Assembly: GCA_028023455.1 (NCBI GenBank)
Contig: JAQFVV010012434.1
Span: forward strand, 5,610,264-5,674,263
Reading direction: 5' to 3'
DNA length: 64,000 bases
From: Epiperipatus broadwayi
Lineage: Eukaryota > Onychophora > Udeonychophora > Euonychophora > Peripatidae
Position 1 is the first letter of the stretch. Every line of letters begins with the position of its first letter. The notes below the pieces were generated by a model. It did no database searches and had not been told where the DNA came from. It saw only the letters and a list, made by a program, of their open reading frames with translations. Positions 1 to 12,172 of this stretch are shown here, one piece after another. The position numbers and the translations under genes are program-made.

Positions 1-886
1 TTCTACACAGGAAATGATTGTAATACCATGTGCATGTATAGCATAAAGCAAAGATCCACAGAAATAAGATATTACAAATTTTTGCTTCAAATTTAAGATA
101 TACTCCTCTTTTAAGGATCCAAAATTTGTAAAAAAAAAAAAAAAGTGTGGCTTATATTCAAAGTAATACTGTAATATTGAAACTAGATGTCACTATTGGA
201 ATTCTGTATATCTACTTACAATGATAAAATATATTGAAATATAATGGCAATTGAACACTCTATAACATCTCATGGTACTTACATATTAGTTTGACGGTGG
301 TATTCCACATACGTATTAGTCTGGCGATAGATTGTAAAAGTAAACATTTTGTACATGGAGAAAATTATGGACTTATATTATATTGTTGGCATAAACAAAT
401 TTGCAAATAAAAATCAAAATGAAAACAATTTTTTTTAAGTGAATTTTAGATAATAAACCAGCATTTTGACTAGCAATTTTCTTCTGATTGGGATATTATC
501 TAATAGTCACTTAAGAAAATGTTTACAGTTTTAGAAGATTGTAAGTGTGTTCAATTGGTCTTTATATACAGATTTTCTTGTGCCAGCATGTAAATACTCA
601 CTTCAAACTTCAGTTGCAGGAAAAAACATACACTGATTTTAAAAATGACTTTATATTACAATCTTATTCAAAAATGTTTAACATTGTAGCATTAATAGAG
701 TGTGAAAGGAAGCGCTTAACATTAGTGACTTTTAATTAATTATTTAAAGATTACTAATCATGAAAAAAAAAAAAATTTTTATAAGCTAATTTGAATATAA
801 ATATGTGAATAAATGGATGTTTGTTTATATATATGTTAGCATATAAATGAATTAATTTAATTATTTATATATATTGTTTTTTGTAG
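1..886 (+). other. 3' part of an FBXL7 intron
   Basis: This stretch lies directly upstream of the FBXL7 terminal exon and is A+T-rich non-coding DNA. It carries a poly-A run near 130-144 and no open frame resembling F-box or LRR sequence. The upstream FBXL7 exons (N-terminus, F-box, first LRRs) must lie outside the window. The only feature of note is the polypyrimidine tract and AG at its 3' end. Intron status is inferred from the splice acceptor and from the missing N-terminal two-fifths of the protein. Confidence 0.65.
871..886 (+). other. 3' splice site (acceptor) of the FBXL7 terminal exon
   Basis: A T-rich tract (TTGTTTTTTGTAG) ends in AG at 885-886. Splitting here leaves GT TGT TTG CAG as the first exon bases, so a glycine codon is split after its first base. 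The joined reading then begins Gly-Cys, which matches the conserved GC(S/L) position before the TCI(S/Q)L motif of FBXL7. A second AG at 896-897 would remove this Gly-Cys and is less likely. Confidence 0.8.
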
Positions 887-1614
887 GTTGTTTGCAGATT
901 ACCTGTATCCAGTTATCATCTGACTTTCAAGAAGAGTTCATTTATGATCAGCAAATATATTTACAGTACCTTGATATGAGTGAATGCCATAATATCCAGG
1001 ATTCTGGTTTACGCGTTATTGCCCGTCATTGTGTTCAATTAAAACATCTTTACTTACGAAGATGTACTAAGATCACTGATGTAGGATTGTGTTTCATTGC
1101 CAGTTATTGTTCAACTCTTCATGAGCTCAGTGTGAGTGACTGCCCACTGGTGACTGATTTTGCTTTATATGAACTAGCTAAGTTAGGACCAAGTTTAAAA
1201 TATTTAAGTGTTGCAAAATGTGATTGCATATCTGATGCAGGAGTAAAACAAATTGCCAGTCATTGTTACAAATTACGTTATTTAAATGTTCGTGGTTGTG
1301 AAGCTGTGTCAGATGACAGCATGGATGTTTTAGCTAAACACTGTTTACGTTTACGCCATTTAGATATTGGAAAATGTGATATAACTGATAGAGGTTTGAA
1401 ATTATTAGCCAAAAATTGTCCAAATTTACGAAAACTTAGTGTAAAAGGCTGTGATATGATAACTGACAAAGGTCTCCAATTAGTTGGATATTACTGCCGA
1501 GGATTACAATTGCTTAGTACCCAAAATTGCAATTTAACAGTAGAAGCTTACCGGACAATTAAAAGATTTTGCAAGAGGTGTATTATTGAACATACAAATC
1601 CTGCATTTTTTTGA
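887..1614 (+). CDS. FBXL7: FBXL7, terminal coding exon (LRR-rich C-terminal half)
   Basis: FBXL7 is the substrate-recognition subunit of an SCF (SKP1-CUL1-F-box) E3 ubiquitin ligase; vertebrate FBXL7 is reported to target Aurora A and survivin. This exon encodes 241 residues, about half of the usual ~490. It has about eight ~26-residue leucine-rich repeats of the Cys-containing type, each with an L..L.(V/L)..C.....D.GL pattern (for example LKHLYLRRCTKITDVGL and LRKLSVKGCDMITDKGL). The invariant end CKRCIIEHTNPAFF is followed by TGA. The sixth repeat (GKCDITDRG) is one residue shorter than the vertebrate GKCPLVSDTG-type repeat. The F-box and early LRRs are encoded upstream, outside the window. 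The exon is intact, with no frameshift, and its codon use is A/T-ending like the rest of the region. It starts at the acceptor rather than an ATG. The ortholog call is firm; the species is not known. Confidence 0.94.
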
Positions 1615-2033
1615 CTTTTTATGAAATAAACTTTTTCTTTCTAAATTACTTTTTTGATTATTTTTATTTTACAAATACATTTATTAACAATGCTAAAGAC
1701 AACAGAAAGTATATAAATTATATTAAAAACATTATTTATATTACTAATACAAATAATTTATTTATTCTATCAAATAGTCATTTCTTATCCTGCATAACTC
1801 AATTTCCTTTTATAAAATGCATTTCTATTTTAATATTATTTGAGGTTCTCTTTTATAATTTATACCTGAATATTTCATTATCTTTCAACATCAAGAAAGA
1901 ATTTTTTAATTATATTTACAAATTATAATTGTATCAAATTCCAATTTTTATTTACTTTATTCTTCATTTTTGTTTTCTATATTTTTCTTATTATCTGCCA
2001 TTTTATTTTGCCCTAGCACATATTAATACATTG
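1615..2033 (+). other. FBXL7 3' UTR / downstream flank
   Basis: Very T-rich sequence follows the FBXL7 stop. An AATAAA at 1625-1630 lies only about 10 bases after the stop, too close for an ordinary 3' UTR, so the true polyadenylation site is probably further on and I cannot place it. The open frames here are rich in Phe, Tyr, Ile and Asn and look like composition artefacts. Confidence 0.45.
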
Positions 2034-2250
2034 TACAGGCTTATACCTGCATTTATATATGAAATATATGCAGGATTCAAACTTAGACTTTCACATGACC
2101 CACAACTCTCAGTGCCGGTTTAGCATGAAATATGCATATTGGTGATTATTTATCTTTTCAACATGTGTGATCAGGTGGCTCAGCAATATAAGATGGCACT
2201 GAGAGTTGTGGATCTTGTGAAAGTCTGAGTTTGAATCTAGCATATATAAA
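2034..2250. mobile_element. Short MITE-like inverted repeat, foldback family member
   Basis: Two ~43-bp arms, 2074-2116 and 2195-2237, are reverse complements with few mismatches (left arm begins GATTCAAACTTAGACTTTCA). They enclose about 78 bp. The interior (GCATGAAATATGCATATTGG, then TGATTATTTATCTTTTC) and the outer CAGACTTTCAC-like motif recur in the larger cluster at 21.0-22.35 kb, so this looks like an internally deleted derivative of that family. There is no coding capacity. The exact outer limits are uncertain. Confidence 0.7.
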
Positions 2251-5200
2251 ATTTTCATTTCTTTGTTGTGGTTTAAGAATGATTCCATTATTCACAATTT
2301 TTGACTTTTTAAAATTCTGATTTTTTTGCTAGTGGTCATGACCAACCTCTTTTTCATGATTTTGTTCTAATTCTTACATCAACTATAATTATCAACAATT
2401 TTGTCTTCCATCTGATTTAAATATTTACCTTGCTAGGAAAATTATATCATTTATTTTTAATGTAATTTATGATAGTATTTAAAATTAACTATATTGATTC
2501 CCAAGAATAAAATAATTCATGGAGTCATAGCTTTCTTTATGCTTTAATCGATAAATACTTGTAAGTATTATTAATATTATTTCCATTAATAGTTATTTTA
2601 AACTGTAGTTTTTAGATTGGAATATAAGGTTGCATTTCAGCCAAACAGCCCTGTAGATGAGTGGATCAACTCAGAATTAAGTGTTCCAAGTTCAATTCTT
2701 AACTGAGTAATCCAAGTAAAAAAATTAAATGCTCAATTTGTTATTAGGGTGTTCAAATGTCTCATGAATTCTTGAAGATTTAAACATACAATTGCCTGCA
2801 AAATAATCTAAGTATTTTAAGAGATGCTTTAACCTTATTTCTATCATTTGTTGCAAAAACTGATGCTGAAATATAGTCCAGAATCTCACTTGGTAATAAT
2901 AATATTTTTCTAATTTCATTATAGAAAAGGCCACTTGACAAAAATATGTAGGAAAATTTAACTATTTGTTGAACAACATTCAGATATAGAAATCATTAAT
3001 AAAATTTATCATTGGGAAGGAATCATTCAGCCATTGTTGTTGTGAAGTCACACACCATAACTGGATTTATGAACTTCTCTAATTAGAAAATTTGTTATAT
3101 TTTATTTTTGTTATATCTGTTAGTTCTCTTAGATCTAATAATACTCCATTTTACCAGAAAAGATTATTTAAACATTGTAATTATATGGATAACATTTGCA
3201 GAATATTCAGTTTAACTCCTGAGTCTTTACATATTCTTCTAAATATTCTGTTATTTATGTACTAAGAAAATATCTTTGGAATAAAAAGATCTATGTCATT
3301 AAATGCTATGAAAGTGATTAATGTTTAAAAAAAGAGATGTGCTCAGTACCCTGAGTATAAGGAAACATACCTTTTATTAAATTTAGTTAGTGTTATTTAT
3401 TTTAAAATATCATAGATTGTAGAATATCAGAATTCCTTGGAATTAAGCCTCCCCAAAATGATTTCATTTATTATTATACTTGTAATAAATGATCTCCTAA
3501 ATGACTGCCAAAAAAATTCTGTAACAGAATCAGTAAATATAGGAATGCAGGTAGATTACCTAAAAAGTAAAGAATAGGTTGTTTAAAATAATTTAGTAGA
3601 GTGTGCTTTTTAATATAAAGATTTGCTTCTCTTCAAAATATCAACATGTCCAGATATGAACGTTTATTATCAACATGGTTAATTCCTTAAGAAAGGCATT
3701 TATATAATGCAAGTAGTGTCATTAATAGTATAAATACTTCTGCTAATTCCCTTATCTCAGATTTGTTTTTCACATACTTTGTGGCCATTCAAGATAATGA
3801 TTATCATGAATCATAATTACTTTACTTCACATATCCAATTATTTCTGGATGATAGTACCTATACAGAGTTATGTATAGTCCATAAGGGGAGCAACTTTTT
3901 TTACAAACATTTTAATCTGGATACTTCTATACCTATAGGACTTCCAAAGCTAGGTTTGTAATAGTCCCTGTTCCTAAAAAATTAAAAGTATAGCTTATCT
4001 ATTAAATATACTGGGGCTAGGCAATTATTCTACTTCATCAATATATACATCAAAGTTTTGCAACGATTATCATTACTTCTTTAAAAACCAAAGCCATAGT
4101 TTTGAGTTTACCTATTCTACCTTAACCTGAATAATTGAGGGACTATTCTGGAAGAATTTGTCAACCATGTCTATGGTGAGTTTTTTTTTAATGATTCATG
4201 ATAACAATCAACCTGGTGCTTGATTAATATCTGATCAGTTTCAACAATTGTATTCTTTTTATGATGAATGTATTGAAACTCAGCAAAATTTATAATCTGT
4301 TTTAATCTCAAAATTTTCTTCATTATTTTTATTTGAAAAAATAGATTCAAATAATGGCATACAATTCATTTAACTCATTAATAAAAGAGAAATATCAACA
4401 GGAATATTATTTAATTTTAAAGCTATTTCTATCATAAATTATTATAACTTTAATTCTATGGAAAGTAAGCTTAACACTGCACTAGTAAAAATTTCTTGAT
4501 TATTTTAACTTTAATGTTGGCATGATAATTATATATTGTCTGATAACATAATTATGATAAAGTCAAACAATTCTTGAAGATGAGCATCTTTTGGAAAAGC
4601 CACTGGCAAGGTTTCAAACCTTTTATATATATATATAATTCTAGTCTTTATCAAAAAAATAATGACAGGGATTTAGTCTAAACTTAGCTATGTTTTGTTC
4701 AGAGAATAAAATAAAGCCAAGAGAATATCTGGAATTTTTCAACAATAATAAATAAAAATAATATAGTTAATTAAAGTTTATTATGATACTCTAGTAAATA
4801 AATTAGATATGGATTTTAATATTTCCTCTTTAACAAGGATTTTTTCCACTCTTACACTGCAATCACTCTTAATAGTAAGTGCATGATGTAAAATGGTGAT
4901 CTTTTTAAATTTAGTATACAGACCACAATTGAATTTTTGTCTTTATCAGAGAAATAAACAAAATCAATATATTTTTTAATAATCATAAGAGAGCAAAAAA
5001 ATTAACAAAAAATTTACTGCTCTATTGTTTAATGTAGTTTTGTGGAAAAATTTCATTTCTACTAATGCAAACAAATCAAATGAATAATTAATGCAAAATG
5101 TATTAATTTAGAACTTTTTCCCATGAATTAAAATCTTTTCAGCATTTACCATTAAAAAAAAAAAATATTTTCCCATTCACTGAAACACTTGCTATTTTTC

Positions 5201-6229
5201 CTTTTAGTTGTTTTTAACCACATCTGGGATATTAACTATTTTGCTTCTTATATTTGTTATTGATTAAATTTTAACTATCTTATTTATTTTTTTTAATTAA
5301 AGATCATGAATAGGGATTTGAATTGTTTATCATCAAATAATTCAATTTTCATATTAACATAGTCTATACTAAATTTTTTTTGTAAGTTTGCATTGATTTA
5401 GCAATGGATACTTTTGAATTAATTTAAAAATTCAACAATTGAATATCTTCCTAATATATATCTTCTAATGCCGTTAAAGAGATTTCATTCTTTTAACATA
5501 TTTATTCAAATTCCTGTTCAGTTGTTATATGTGTTCTACAATAATTTTACAATTATATAATGTTATTCAAATATTAGGAAGTATTTTCTAAGCACAATTC
5601 TTTGAGCCAATGAAGAGTTTTGGAATATAAAAAATATGAAAACAAACTGTCAAAGTGATAATATTCATAGTATTTTTTTAACTAGAATTCACATGTTGTG
5701 TGATCCACAATTTTAGACAATTTAGATGCTATCCACTTATTAGTTGGCAATAAGTTTTAACAGTTTTTAGTTAAAGGTAGGCAAAGTTGAAAAACAAGTA
5801 AACGTTTCATTACCTAGCAAAACCTGATAATTTCTTCTTCACTATTCCCTCTGGTGAACTGTTGGAAAGGCTTTCACTCAGTGCAGTGAGCTATTTGAAG
5901 GTAATTATACTTGTGTTAGTTAATTATTGAAAAATTAAAATGAGATCAGGTACAAATGAATAATTTTAAACATCTAACTTTCTTGTAGCATGTATTTTGC
6001 AATAATATTAGTTGATGATTAATTTTATGATTTTTCTAAACCTTTATATTTTTGCATTTCAACTATTTAGCAGTCTTCCTCAGAACTATAAATAGCAAAA
6101 TATCTCAATATTTTCATAAGATATAAATTATACATTTTAAAATTATTAAAATAAATCTAAAATTGCTCGTGCTTATAAATATATGCACACAACAATGTGT
6201 TCCTATTATTATCATTTAAACTATCATCA
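2251..6229. other. Intergenic, nothing recognised
   Basis: Low-complexity A+T-rich DNA with short (AT)n and poly-A/T runs (for example around 4625-4640 and 5155-5164). The short open frames at 2725-2934 (minus) and 3779-3961 (plus) have no recognisable motif or convincing splice context. Confidence 0.5.
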
Positions 6230-6460
6230 ATCCATGTCATCTCTCCAAATTTAATCAAGTTTCTTTGATCCATAATCTCTGCACATTACACTACCAAACT
6301 TTCTTAGTTCATTGAGCCATCTCTTTATTACAATATCTTGGAATCCAGTTTAAGACTTCAATTGTCCATATATTATCATCTCTTCTAGTAAAATGATTAG
6401 CCCAGCTTCATTTAAGTCTCTTAATTCTTTCAGTGTTGTCAGTGATATCCTGTTTACCCA
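6230..6460 (-). mobile_element. RTE-type LINE remnant, 3' coding tail
   Basis: Read on the minus strand, this gives the typical C-terminal tail of RTE-family reverse transcriptases: ITD..ERIKRLK.SWA.HF.RR.DN.WT followed by ..W.PR...KR....R..TRWRDEI.K-like text, interrupted by several stops and frameshifts. This region normally follows the RT domain in RTE retrotransposons. Only the tail is present, as expected from 5' truncation during target-primed reverse transcription. No target-site duplication was identified. It belongs to the same broad family as the longer remnant at 24.5-27.1 kb. Confidence 0.7.
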
Positions 6461-8369
6461 AGTATATATTCTTTTATATATATATATATTCATAATGATT
6501 TTAAGTAAATTATTTGATGTTACATTTCAACTTTATATTTTCAAATTTAAGGCTATCTAATATAAATAATCATATACATACACATAAAAATTTACCATTG
6601 TATTGAATTTTAACAAAAAAAATAATTTATTATATATATAAAAGTGAAAGTTTATCTAAAAACTTAACAAATATTTCACCACCCTTGATGAATCTTACAC
6701 GATCCTTTCTTTTTTTAAAAATATATATATATAGATTATGAATTTTTGCTTAATGTTACTTAATTGTTTTAAAAACTTTGATAATTTGCAATACAAAAAT
6801 GTGTCAGAATCTTAATCATTTTCCAACGATGTCATAAAAATGCAAAAAAAAAAAAAAAATTGATTAAAATATTAGATGTTGCAAAATGTTATGGTCTGTA
6901 TGTTGAAATGCATACTAAAGAAATGAGATAATTATAGTTTTAGGTAATATTAGGTAAAATTTTATTTTGTAAATATATTTTAAATTTAGTATGGACCATG
7001 TATTTAATTTCTCACTTGCAACTGAAGCATGAAAAAAATACCATGATGGTAAAATTTTATAATCATTTTAAAAATTAGTTTATCACAAGAAAGATATATT
7101 TAAACTGAAATCCTAAAAATTGATTAAATACAGTAATAGAATTATAGTTTTTGGTAAAGCAAATTAAAATTTAATTTCGTAAATATATTTTAAATTAATT
7201 AAATTTGTTTTGTACTATGTAATTTAAACTGAAATTCTAAATATTGATCAGTAATATAACTGATTGTAAAAGATCATTTTTTGTGATACTATTGTTGAAA
7301 TATCTCATGTATTATTAGTTGCAATATAAAAATATGATGAAATTGTAATCATTTTCATGTAAATATTATGAAAATATATAAGCTGCAGGAATAGCTTATA
7401 TATTGTATCAATCTTGATGCAATATAAAAATGTATTATAATAATAATTTTTTGTAAGCAAGTTGTGTGTGCAGTGAGAAAAAACGATTGAATTTGATAAA
7501 CTTTTAGGATTTCAGTTTAATATATTTCTCACATAATGAATAGTTTTAAATTGGCTTTGGAATTTTAACATGCTGGTATTTTGTTCATGCACCACTTACA
7601 AATGAGAAATTAAATATTTGGTACAAACAAAATTTAATTAATTCACCTATTCAAACAATCATTTCTAACTACAGTTATTAACTCATGTTAATCATTTGTT
7701 TTTTCCAATATAAATTTGAAAGGTTTCTTCATTAGGCTATGGATATGTGCTAAATTTATACTAATGCAAACTATGGGGACAGCTAGTTTATATATAAATT
7801 GAACTTTCATCACAAATTTAATTTTTTATTTATCTAATACACACACATATATCTATCGAATCAGATTGTATCATTATGTAATTAAAAATTTTAAATCTGT
7901 GGGTATAGATATTTATACATAAGTACATAAATGTATATGCACAAGTAGGAATAGGTATGTATTTATGTACTTAAGGATATTATTATACATATTTTAATAA
8001 TTTCAAAACTCATGAATGCACATTTAGATGTTTGTTTTTTACAAAAGTATATCTTATAAAACCATTAAAATCATTTATAGTTAGACTATTGAACATTAAG
8101 AAACACTAGCAAAAAAGAAATATGTAAAATTGGTTATTAGTTAATATTATAAGGTGATATTAATGTAATGCAAATTATAATAATGGCATCCCAAGTTTTC
8201 ACAGTTGAAAAGAAAATGATCAAAAATTATACTTTTTCAGAAATGATAAGCAAAATTTTAACAAGTTTTATTTAAGTCAACTAACAAAACATTACTATTA
8301 AGACTCATCTTTCAATTAGATTCTGAAATAAATTTTTCAGAACTCTATATTCAAAATGTAATTCGATTA
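6461..8369. other. Intergenic, nothing recognised
   Basis: A+T-rich filler with a poly-A run near 6845-6859 and several locally repeated phrases (for example AAAATTTAATTTCGTAAATA-like segments near 6955 and 7170, suggesting local duplication and decay). No coding frame or RNA gene is evident. Confidence 0.45.
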
Positions 8370-8490
8370 AATAATTGAATGAATTTTTGCTCAGGAGTTC
8401 ATAAGAGGTTCAACCATTTGGCTGATCACAATCCATGGACCTTTAGCTGTAGAATCTGCCTCTATATCACTTCATCAAACTATGAAGAGC
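8370..8490 (+). repeat. Dispersed repeat R-B, copy 1
   Basis: The sequence from about TGAATGAATTTTTGCTCAGG through AATCCATGGACCTTTAGCTG resembles segments at 13690-13800 and 44400-44520. All three share the order: gctca.(g)a(g)ttca(ta/ca)a, then gttcaa/gttt.a.ca, then atccat(g/a)a(a/c)c, then agct(c/g)...agtc. This is an old interspersed repeat of unknown class, with no coding content. Confidence 0.55.
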
Positions 8491-11289
8491 ATTAACAGTA
8501 TTAAACTTAAGATAACTAATATAATAATACATTTAATGTGGAAAAATATATATAGTATTTATTATTAATATATTTTCTGTTCAGAAATATAACTATCAAC
8601 AAACAAAAGATATATTATTCCTAAAATGCAAAATATTTTTCAGATCAAACAAGTTTTACTATAATCTAAACCTGCAGGCCATTATATAAGACTACTATAT
8701 TTAAACACAATTACTATATTTGAATAAATTATTTATAAAAATTAAATACAATTTAAAAAACATTTTCCACAAATCACATCTATCAAAATCTTACCTAAAT
8801 CCACTACCATACAATCAATTAAATAACACCATTCTCAAAATCAATTTTTAAAATAATCTTATTGTCCAATCTATTTTTTTTATATATAAACATAGTCTGC
8901 AAATCCATATTATACCAATAAAATAACATCACATCAAAATCAGTCATATGTTTGGATCCAATTAAAATGCATTTTATATTTCATATTTATCTTATGTTTA
9001 TTTATGTTCTGAAGCAAAGGCTAACATCATAAATAAAACTCATTCATTATATGTCTTCAATGCAATTATAACTATGTAAAAAGCAATGAACATAAGAAAA
9101 TTGAACAATATTTTTTAAAACATTTTTTGGAAATTGAAAACATGTCAGACTTTAATGAAGTTATATTATTAGAAGAAAATAAGTGAAATTGAAGTTGATA
9201 TTTATAAAAAAAGAATAGTTCAATATTTACAACAAAAAATGATGAAACCTGATCGTGAATTGAGTATTTGATTGTTTTGTGCATTTATGTGTATTTATTT
9301 TGTTTTTATTGAATTAATTATATAAAATTATTTTGGAATATAATTTTGATGATGATATACCATAATTATATGAGATTCACTGATATTTATGATAATGCGT
9401 TTAAAATTGAAATGCTAGAATAAATTAAAAGATTGTCAAGAGTTATCTCTTTATCATAGTATTCTGCTGACAAGATAACATTCATTTAATTAGGAATATT
9501 GTTTTTAAATTTTTATTTTAAGTTCATGTTTTAAATCTTTTTTTTTTATAAACTTCATTTTAATATTTTTTTAATAAGAAATTTACCCAAATATAATTAA
9601 AGCATTCGCCAACTAATTTTTTTTTTAACATCCAAGCATGCCATCTAATATCAAGGCTAATTGCATTGATATTAAAAATTGAATATGAGCATAATTAGCC
9701 TTGATATTGGATGGTGTTGTTGGGTATTTAAAATAAATGGCTAGTGAGTACTTTGTTTGTGTAATTGCTAGCCTAGCAATAGCATAAAATTTTGTTTAAA
9801 TATGATTATATTATATAAAGGCCTTTGTATATGTCTATTTAATATTATTTTTATATGTTTATATAAATGTGATATGATCTCTGTCCAATAACAGATTGAG
9901 ATAACTAAGTAACAAAATACTACAACTACATAATACTTGTTCATTATTGAGGTTAGTTTGTTAATAATATTTAATACTATTTTAACACCTCAATATAAGA
10001 CATCATATACTTTTGAGAGCTTTTATATCATTACCTTGCATAATTATTTAACATAATGTAGATATACATGTTTACAACTTACTTTAAATTATATACTTTT
10101 AATTTGAAAAAGCATGAATTTCAGAGAATTAAATAATTTTTTATACATAAAAATTATATGAGGTTTTTATATAGTCATGATAGTATTTAAGAATATGGAT
10201 ATGAAGAATAACAGTATGGTCTTAATGAAAGGTTTCAAAATTCAAAAGGAATCTGACTGAATTTCGACAACTTATATACCGAATAATAGCATTACTGGAA
10301 AAAAAACAATGATAAAACTAAATCATTAGAAACAAAAAATCAAAAAGAAAATTATTTTTTTGTCCAAAAAAAAAAAAGGGATAAAATAATATAAAAAGTA
10401 AACCACACCAATTTTAGTGATGGTAATAAGTTTAGCAAATATAATTAACAAATTTTTTTTTTATTAATTTTACAACAAAGAATTAACATTTGGAATATTT
10501 ATAATGGAGAATTGAATTTTTTTATCTTAAATATTTTTAGAGTAATGTTGTTTTTTGTTGTTGCTGTTTTCATTTATCATTGTAATAGGAATTTTAAATA
10601 CATCAATTTATAAAATGTTACTTAAACATCAAGGAGTTAATTGCATTTATTTTTTGGTACCATAAATTTAATGTTAAAAGTTTTAGATAAAATATGAATA
10701 AGGATCTATTTATCTAATTCTTGAATATTATTAGAAATAAATTCTATACATGAAGGTATACATAATTACTAATTTCATTGATTAATTTTTTATTATTTGC
10801 ATTCAAAATTTTTATTGCTATCAGTTAATTTCTTAATGGATTATTTAATATATATTGCTTTGCTTGCTAAATACATTTCTTGCTGAATATTATTTTCAAT
10901 GCAAAATATTTAACAGGATCTATTCATTTTGCATTTGGCCCAATCTGCATTTACTCTCTTATGGATTACTTTTTTTATTTCTTTGGTAGCTAAATATATT
11001 TCTTGTCTTGCAGGGTTAATACCATAAATGAGATGGCACCGCATCTGCTTCAGACACCAAACTAAAATAGGTACTAAGCGAGATATTATATATTTAATAA
11101 ATATTTGTAATTAATACATATTTTTCCTATTATATTAATTGGTTTTATTCAGTAGAGTATTTTAAATAAGCCTTTTCAATAATTTTAAATGCATAGTTTT
11201 AAGGCTTGCCTCAGGAACTCCATTGCCAAAAATTATTAATGTATAAGCTTATTTCTAGTGGATAACTATTTTTATTGGTTTTTCTTATT
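8491..11289. other. Intergenic; only a hairpin recognised
   Basis: A+T-rich sequence with no coding frame apart from short spurious ones (for example 9072-9284 minus, rich in Phe, Lys and Ser). The only structured element I see is the hairpin at 9641-9714, listed separately. Confidence 0.45.
9641..9714. repeat. 22-bp-stem hairpin
   Basis: The left arm 9641-9662 (starting CCATCTAATATCAAGG) pairs with the right arm 9693-9714 along all 22 positions, with one G-U wobble, around a 30-nt loop. It could be a tiny MITE or an miRNA-like fold. Weak flanking complementarity (GCAT against ATGAGC) extends into the loop. I do not recognise a known miRNA in either arm. Confidence 0.5.
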
Positions 11290-12172
11290 AGAGGGGATTT
11301 AAACACAAACTTTCAAGCTCCGTTCAGCTATCCACTCCACGTTATATAACCAATACACATGACCGCATATATGGGAAAAAGAAAAATGATCTTTAATATA
11401 CATACTTCATGCTGAACCAGCACTCATCAGTTGGTACAGATCATCATCTCTCTCACACATATATAATCAGTTCTCATTTTATATTAAGATAGCAAATCTT
11501 AAAATTTTAATAGGCAGGCTTCAATCATCTCTACTCTCCAATTCTTCAGCTAGCCATATTATTAAAAATCTGATGATGGAATGCTCAAAGCCCTTGTTCA
11601 TACATAATGTTGTCATACTCATGTTTACTTTAAGTCATTCTGATACCTCATATATAATTCAGTATATACATTATATTTGTATTCAAATATTATAGATTCA
11701 GCCTGAATTCTTCTAATTCCTCTTCTGTATATTTAAATGAACATATTAAGGTCATATATATGAGAGGTCAGAATAACTTAAAGTCAACATGAATATGACA
11801 ACAATATTGGTATCAACATGGGTTTTGAGCATTCTATCATCAGATTTTCACTAATATGGATTGCTGAAGTGCTAGAGGATGGAGAAAATTGAAGCCTGTC
11901 CCTTAAAGTTTGAAGATTTGCTATCATAATATAAACTGAGCACTGATTATTTATGTGTGGAGATTATAATCTGGACCAACTGATGAGTGCTAGTTTTGCA
12001 CAAAATACATATATTGGAGATCATTTATCTTTTTCACATGTATGTGGTCATGTATATATGTTATATAAGATGGAGTGGGTAGCTGAAGGAAGCTTGCAAG
12101 TCTGTATTCAAATCTCCTCTAGTTGCATCGAAAGTTCGGTATACACATTATACTTGTATTCAAATATTATAG
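11290..12172. mobile_element. Large foldback element A
   Basis: Two long arms are inverted copies of each other. The left one starts GAGGGGATTTAAACACAAAC (11291) and the right one ends with its complement near 12120. Shared inner blocks are CATGCTGAACCAGCACTCAT with CTGATGAGTGCTAG, the gaagcctgtcc/ggcaggctt block, and ATCTGATGATGGAATGCTCA with TGAGCATTCTATCATCAGA. The right half is also bordered by a direct repeat: a ~36-bp phrase beginning CAGTATATACATTATA at 11660 recurs as CGGTATACACATTATA at 12137, a spacing of 477 bp. It belongs to the same family as the cluster at 21.0-22.35 kb. The open frame at 11953-12312 lies within the arm and is not a real gene. Confidence 0.65.

Noticed and set aside
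1278-1469. Minus-strand frame inside FBXL7
   Set aside because: Antisense shadow of the LRR exon.
1625-1630. AATAAA as the FBXL7 polyadenylation signal
   Set aside because: It is only about 10 bases after the stop codon, too close to be a usual signal, so the real site is left open.
1611-2123. Two plus-strand frames (105 and 64 codons) after FBXL7
   Set aside because: Phe/Tyr/Asn/Ile-rich, as expected from T-rich DNA, and without domains; the second runs into the MITE.
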